Shown here in pieces: positions 43,781 through 48,160 of a DNA stretch of 48,160 nt. The notes under the pieces were generated by a model. It made no database searches, had not been told where the DNA came from, and saw only the letters and a program-made list of their open reading frames with translations. Position numbers and translations under genes: made by a program. Numbering within the stretch: position 1 is the stretch's first letter; each line of letters opens with the position of its first letter. Source of the stretch: Rhodobacter sp. (lineage in GTDB: Bacteria; Pseudomonadota; Alphaproteobacteria; Rhodobacterales; Rhodobacteraceae); contig JADCEN010000052.1 in assembly GCA_020250175.1 (NCBI GenBank), positions 1 to 48,160 of the forward strand, given 5' to 3'.

Positions 43781-44700
43781 GCCGGGGTCAACGCCCCGGC
43801 CCTGCGCCGCACCTGCCGCATGACCGCCGGGGGGCAAAGCCCCCGCCAGCACCCGCCGGGTCGGGTGCCCGCCGGTCGTGGTACGGGGTGCGGGGTGCGA
43901 TGGTCTTTGCCAAACCGTCGCGCAGGGGCGGGGGAAACGCGGTGCGTTTCCCTGTCCGCCCGGAGTAAAGGCGGGACTGCGTCACTGCCATGGCAGGGGC
44001 CATCGCCCCTGCCACAGCGCCTCGCTGGGATCAGGTCCAGCCGGGGGCCAAAGCCCCCGGCCAGCGCCCGACCCGCCCCCGGCGGGCGCTTCTCGCCCGC
44101 CGGGTCGGGCGCTGGCCTGCGTTGTTCCTGGACCTGACGATCTACAGGGCACCGTCCCGCGCGGGCGGGGAAACGCGGTGCGTTTCCTGTTCCCGCCCGG
44201 AGGGACGAAAGCAGTATCACCGCTTCAATGGCAGGGGCCATCGCCCCTGCCACAGCGCTGCGCTGTCTCTCGGCCAGCCGGGGGCCAAAGCCCCCGGCCA
44301 GCGCCCGCCCCGCCCATGGCGGGCGCTTCTCGCCCGCCGGGTCGGGCGCTGGCCTGCGTTACGCTGGGTGAGAGGGTCTTTGCCGTACCGTTCCGCAGAG
44401 GCGGGGGAAACGCAGTGCGTTTCCTTATCCCGCCCGGAGAGGGTGCAAACATTAGCCTCGAGCCTTCCCCGCGCGTCTATGGCAAAGGCCATCGCTTTGC
44501 CAAGCCGCAACGCCGCCTCCCACCATCCGGGGGCCAAAGCCCCCGGCCAGCGCCCGCCCCGTCCCGGCGGGCGCTTCTCGCCCGCCCGCCGGGACGGGCG
44601 CTGGCCTGCGTTGCGCTTGGTCGAACAGTCCTGCTGGAAGGCGGTCGCACATCGGGCGGGGAACAGCGCCGCATTTCCCTGTCCGCCCGGATGGGCAACC
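43781..44700. repeat. Array B: inverted-orientation copy of the array A repeat family
   Basis: The same hairpins as array A appear in reverse order and orientation. E2 cores start at 43830, 44043, 44280 and 44529 (spacings 213, 237, 249). E3 copies are at 43992-44013, 44230-44251 and 44481-44501. E4 copies are at 43933-43951, 44169-44187 and 44406-44424. E1 is most complete at 44061-44115, where CCAGCGCCCGACCC pairs with its 14-base complement around the inner GGCGGGCG/CGCCCGCC stem. In the third copy ACCC/GGGT is replaced by TCCC/GGGA, again with pairing kept. The last unit is degraded. Open frames on both strands are repeat by-products. Confidence 0.85.
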
Positions 44701-44789
44701 CTTGGTCCGGACTTGGGCTGGATGCGCTCGCCCGGGCGGTGGTCGGAGCCTTCTTCAGCAGCCACGCGCGCCCCCCGGGCCCCGCCGGT

Positions 44790-46118
44790 TCAGACATAAT
44801 CCGACCGGCTCAGCCCATACTTCGCCATCTTCTCGTTCAGCGTCCGGCGCGGCAGGCACAGCTCATCCATCACGGCCACGATCGATCCCTTGTGGCGGCG
44901 CATGGTATTGTCGATCAGCATGCGCTCGAACGTCTCGACATATTCCTTCAGCGGTTTGCCTTCGGTCGTCATCGCCGGCCCTGCCGCCTCATTGTCGGCC
45001 ATCAGCAGCGACGCGATGGATCCGGACCCGCGCCGGTTCTGCAGCACGGCGCGCTCGACGATGTTGACCAACTGGCGCACATTGCCGGGCCAGGGCGCCT
45101 GCAGCAGCTGTGCGGCCTCCTGCGCGGTGACCTGCGGTGCCTCGCAGCCGTATTCCCCGGCAAATTCCTCGGCCAGGCGGGTGAACATCGCCAGAATATC
45201 CTCGCCGCGCGACCGCAGCGGCGGCAGGGTGATTTTCATCGCACCGATCCGGTAGTACAGGTCGGGGCGCAGCACATCTTCAACGGTCTTGTCCGGGGCA
45301 TGTTCATTGCAGATCGCAATGATCCGGGTTTCGGGCGGAATGCCCTGTTCGTTGATCACGGTCAGCAGACGCGCCTGCAGGGCACCGCTCAGCGCTTCGA
45401 TATCCTCCAGGCACAGGGTTCCGCCGCGGGCTTCCTCTACCAGCGGGATCGTTCCATCCCCGGTCGGTCCGAAAAGCCGTGCGGTCAGCTGGTCTTCGGA
45501 CCAGGCCGCGCAGGAAATCGTGACGAACTTCCTGCCCGCGCGCGGCCCCACGGCGTGAAGCGCATGGGCCACCAGCGTCTTGCCGGTGCCCGTTTCCCCG
45601 TCGATCAGCACAAGTCCGTCGGCCTGTCCCAGATCAAGGATATCCTCGCGCAGACGTTCCATCACGGCAGACTGGCCGATCAGCTTCTTCATCAGCATCG
45701 AGCCGTCGGACAGTTCCCGGCGCAGCGCCCGATTGTCCAGGGTCTGCCGCCGCGCCTGCGTGGCTTTCTTTGCAAGGTCTGTCATCCTGTCGGGGTTAAA
45801 GGGCTTCTCCAGGAAATCAAAGGCCCCCACCCGCATCGCCTCCACCGCCATCGGCACATCCCCATGCCCGGTGATCAGGATAACCGGCAGTCCGCTGTCC
45901 TGTCCCATCAGCTTCTTGAGAAAGGCCATCCCGTCCATGCCCGGCATGCGGATGTCGCTGACAACCACCCCCGGAAAATCCGGCCCGATGCCCTTCAGCG
46001 CGTCCTCAGCGCTGCCATAGGTTTCGGTATCGAACCCCGACAATGCCAGCCACTGGCTGATCGATTGCCGCATGTCTGCCTCGTCATCGACGATTGCGAC
46101 CTTCATCGTACGTGCCAT
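44790..46118 (-). CDS. DctD-like response regulator lacking the GAFTGA loop
   Basis: A 442-aa NtrC-class protein. The receiver domain (1-120) has VDDE, phospho-acceptor Asp55 and Lys105. The AAA+ domain has Walker A GETGTGKT (174-181). The stretch between LFG (215-217) and GGTL (232-235) has no GAFTGA, the loop that contacts sigma54, and Walker B reads CLEDI instead of the usual FLDEI. The C-terminal Fis-type helix-turn-helix is present (KGSIVAVMDELCLPRRTLNE). It follows the sensor gene by 6 bp with GAGGTGAC before the ATG. Inferred: it cannot activate sigma54 and may act with sigma70 or as a repressor. C4-dicarboxylate sensing is suggested by the partner only. Confidence 0.88.
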   Translation of the reverse strand: MARTMKVAIVDDEADMRQSISQWLALSGFDTETYGSAEDALKGIGPDFPGVVVSDIRMPGMDGMAFLKKLMGQDSGLPVILITGHGDVPMAVEAMRVGAFDFLEKPFNPDRMTDLAKKATQARRQTLDNRALRRELSDGSMLMKKLIGQSAVMERLREDILDLGQADGLVLIDGETGTGKTLVAHALHAVGPRAGRKFVTISCAAWSEDQLTARLFGPTGDGTIPLVEEARGGTLCLEDIEALSGALQARLLTVINEQGIPPETRIIAICNEHAPDKTVEDVLRPDLYYRIGAMKITLPPLRSRGEDILAMFTRLAEEFAGEYGCEAPQVTAQEAAQLLQAPWPGNVRQLVNIVERAVLQNRRGSGSIASLLMADNEAAGPAMTTEGKPLKEYVETFERMLIDNTMRRHKGSIVAVMDELCLPRRTLNEKMAKYGLSRSDYV

Positions 46119-46124
46119 GTCACC

Positions 46125-47966
46125 TCACTCGGCTGCCTGCGTCGTGGCGTCGGGCGGGGACGCCACAGGATCAGGGACATTCGGTTCCCGGATCAGCGGG
46201 CGTTGCGCGCCCATCACGGGAAGCTGTACCTCAAAGACCGCCCCGCCGGATTCACCGTTGCGTGCGGTCAGCCGCCCGCCCAGATCATTGACGATCCCCG
46301 AGGAAATCGCCAGGCCAAGGCCCACCCCTTCGCCCGGCTTCTTGGTGGTGTAGAAGGGTTCGAACAGGGTATCGAGATCGGCAATGCCATGCCCGTTGTC
46401 GCGCACGGCCAGCGTCGCGGTTTCGCCCGCAGTCAGCAGGATCTCGATTTCCGGGTCGGCCAGACCGCGCGTCGCATCGATTGCATTGCGCAGAAGGTTG
46501 ATGATCACCTGCTCCAGCCGCACACGGTCGGCCAGCACCATCACCGGATTGCGCGGCAGGGTCCGCGTGATGCGGATGACCCGCGATTTCAACTGCGGCT
46601 CCATCATCGACAGCGCCGAGGAGATCGCCTGTTTCACATCGACCGGCTCAAAAGCCTCGCCCCCCTTGCGGGCATAGGATTTGAGTTGCCGCGTGATTGC
46701 CCCCATCCGGTCGATCAGATCATCAATCCGCTGGAACGACGACAGGGCCTCTTCGCTGCGCCGCCGCTGCAGCAGCAGCCGCGCCCCGGCAAGATAGGTC
46801 TTCATCGCGGCCAGCGGCTGGTTCAGCTCATGGCTGACGGCCGCAGACATCTCTCCCAGCGCTGCAAGCTTCGATGATTGGGCCAGCGTCTGTTCCGCCA
46901 CGGCCAGCGTCTTTTGCACCCGCTCACGCTCGGCGATCTCGCGCTGCAAGCGGGCATTGAGCAGGCGCAGTTCCGCAGATTCGCGCTGAAAGAACTCTGA
47001 CCGCGACAGGGCACGACGCGACAGCAGGTAGAAGGTCAGCGCAAGAAGGATCGCAAATCCCATGATCTCCAGCGCCAGAACGCCGTTGACCCGTTCCCGC
47101 ACGGAATCATAGGCGGTAAAGGTGACAAGCCGCCATCCCTGGAACGGAATGCGGGCGGCCGTCTGCATCACCGCCTCGCCCTTGACATAGGTATCCGCCG
47201 TCTCGCCGGGGGAACTGGCCCAGTCCGCCGTCGCCTTGAAGGCCCGCTCCAGCGGATTGGGCGCATCGATCAGCGAAATCGCATCTTCCAGCGGCAATCC
47301 GCGCCAGCGCGGTTCGGTGGCCAGCATGACAATGCCCTGACTGTCCGTCACCGCCACGGCATCCTGCAGCCCGGCCCAGGCCCGTTCGTACTTGGCCAGA
47401 TCAACCTCGACCACGATCACCCCGATTGTCCGGTTCTCGGACACCAGCGCGCGCGAATAGCTGAAGCCAAAGCCGCCTTCGGCCCGTTGCGCGGCAGAAA
47501 ACACCGTTTCCCCGGCCCGTTGCGCCTCGACGAAGAACGCGGCACCGCTGTAATTGGTTCCGATGCGCTGCCTTGTGGTCGCGGCCACCACCCGTCCGCC
47601 GCTGTCGAGCAGCAGGATCGAGGCCGCGCCGATTTCGGACTGAAACGATATCAGCCGCTGCGAGGTCAGGGCAAAGTTGCCCGAGGTCAGCGCGCCAATC
47701 AGTTCGGGGTCGCGCGCCAGCAACAGCGGCACCACCGAATTGCGCTGCAATTCTGTCAGGATGTTTCCCGAATACAGCGCCAGCCGCAACTCGGCGCGGC
47801 TGCGGGTCGTCTCGGTAAAGCGCTGGGTCAGCCACTGGTTGGTGAACAGAGTCACCCCGATGGCAAACAGAATCAGCCCGGCAACGACCAGCCGTACGCG
47901 CCAGGTCATTCCGGCCCTGTCCGGGCCTTCCGTCTCATCTTCGGGGCTGTCTGCCGGTTCGGTCAT
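46125..47966 (-). CDS. DctB-like sensor histidine kinase
   Basis: A 613-aa membrane sensor. TM1 (about 24-44) and TM2 (about 300-320) flank a periplasmic double-PAS-type domain of about 250 residues, as in DctB. A coiled coil (about 330-370) follows. The H-box SHELNQPLAAM, N-box INLLRNAIDA and G-boxes DNGHGI and GVGLGLAI are all intact. It likely senses C4-dicarboxylates and phosphorylates the regulator 6 bp downstream. The expected dctPQM transporter genes are not in the window; an ISAs1 element begins about 90 bp upstream of the start, so a former neighbour may have been separated. Confidence 0.88.
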   Translation of the reverse strand: MTEPADSPEDETEGPDRAGMTWRVRLVVAGLILFAIGVTLFTNQWLTQRFTETTRSRAELRLALYSGNILTELQRNSVVPLLLARDPELIGALTSGNFALTSQRLISFQSEIGAASILLLDSGGRVVAATTRQRIGTNYSGAAFFVEAQRAGETVFSAAQRAEGGFGFSYSRALVSENRTIGVIVVEVDLAKYERAWAGLQDAVAVTDSQGIVMLATEPRWRGLPLEDAISLIDAPNPLERAFKATADWASSPGETADTYVKGEAVMQTAARIPFQGWRLVTFTAYDSVRERVNGVLALEIMGFAILLALTFYLLSRRALSRSEFFQRESAELRLLNARLQREIAERERVQKTLAVAEQTLAQSSKLAALGEMSAAVSHELNQPLAAMKTYLAGARLLLQRRRSEEALSSFQRIDDLIDRMGAITRQLKSYARKGGEAFEPVDVKQAISSALSMMEPQLKSRVIRITRTLPRNPVMVLADRVRLEQVIINLLRNAIDATRGLADPEIEILLTAGETATLAVRDNGHGIADLDTLFEPFYTTKKPGEGVGLGLAISSGIVNDLGGRLTARNGESGGAVFEVQLPVMGAQRPLIREPNVPDPVASPPDATTQAAE

Positions 47967-48055
47967 CGCGCGACTGTAGGCGTTCGGCAGGCGCGGCTCA
48001 AGCGTTCGGGGTCAGACCGCAGGGCAATCGCCTGAACGAGCGGAGGATTCCCAGA

Positions 48056-48160
48056 CAGCGCTAAGGGTGATTCACTGGTGACCTCACAGTTGGAGGCCTT
48101 GCCATGTCCCGCTCATCGCTTCTTGATCACTTTTCGGCACTTGATGACCCTCGTCAGCGC
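48056..48160 (+). mobile_element. ISAs1-family element, left end
   Basis: Just before the transposase start the sequence changes style, and CAGCGCTAAGGGTGATTCAC near 48056 is a plausible terminal repeat. The right part of the element is outside the window, so the second terminal repeat and target duplication cannot be checked; the left boundary is approximate. Confidence 0.6.
48104..48160 (+). CDS. ISAs1-family transposase, N-terminal 19 codons (partial)
   Basis: From the ATG at 48104 the frame reads MSRSSLLDHFSALDDPRQR, the characteristic opening of ISAs1 (H-repeat-associated) transposases, which continue into a DDE domain. GGAGG lies just upstream at 48092-48096. The window ends here, so intactness is unknown. 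Confidence 0.8.
   Translation, partial: MSRSSLLDHFSALDDPRQR

Noticed and set aside
43297-46877. Very long plus-strand frame of 999 aa and other frames over array B and the dctB/dctD region
   Set aside because: Antisense to clearly real kinase and regulator genes and composed of repeat-derived residues in its first third.

Overview
The window looks like a chromosomal stretch of a high-GC Alphaproteobacterium of the Rhodobacteraceae type. The strongest clue is a permuted two-piece tmRNA gene (about 34336-34660) whose tag reads ANDNRAPVALAA. Supporting clues are an alphaproteobacterial SspB, a fumC-DUF4169-ribbon-helix-helix cluster, a TrgB-like NUDIX protein, an RNase E with an acidic insertion in its S1 domain, and a DctB/DctD-type two-component pair. 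The window begins inside an IS630-type element and ends inside an ISAs1-type element, so both edges may be repeat-caused contig breaks.

Layout, left to right. 1-2.4 kb: IS630 start and a restriction-modification gene whose 3' end the element has removed. 2.5-5.4 kb: an orphan phosphonate module, PhnM plus a PHP phosphoesterase, divergent from a DUF1045 2H-phosphoesterase, with a palindrome between them. 5.4-7.4 kb: CorA-type transporter and flavin reductase. 7.56-8.38 kb: a gene-free array of about 238-bp hairpin-rich repeats (array A). 8.9-14.9 kb: SDR, a xylonate-dehydratase-like IlvD/Edd enzyme, then a coupled vanadium haloperoxidase/FG-GAP (CRTAC1) pair. 15-23.5 kb: one long leftward unit: LacI regulator, substrate-binding protein, two permeases, a 62-aa membrane protein, two ATPases and a DhaK-DhaL kinase, with hairpins in two of its intergenic gaps. 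23.9-24.5 kb: a prepilin-like protein and an inverted repeat. 24.7-27.4 kb: surE-pcm-nlpD. 27.4-32.8 kb: leftward NUDIX/TrgB-like, CFA-synthase-like, photolyase and class V aminotransferase genes. 33.1-37 kb: orphan polyamine-type binding protein, tmRNA, a decayed DUF1194-like gene, chrA and sspB. 37.4-43.3 kb: fumC with two small genes, ccdA, a TusA-like gene and rne. 43.8-44.7 kb: a second array of the same repeat in opposite orientation (array B). 44.8-48 kb: dctD-like and dctB-like genes, then ISAs1.

Working together: tmRNA and SspB belong to one pathway, since SspB brings ssrA-tagged proteins to ClpXP. The ABC transporter and the DHA-type kinase form an uptake-plus-phosphorylation unit for a small ketose or polyol under LacI-type control. 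PhnM, PHP and DUF1045 fit the late steps of C-P lyase metabolism, but the lyase core genes are absent here.

The least explained parts are the two repeat arrays. Their hairpin stems change on both sides at once between copies, which suggests conserved structure rather than a coding function. Also unusual are a DctD-like regulator without the GAFTGA loop and a switch-like inverted repeat inside the transporter operon.
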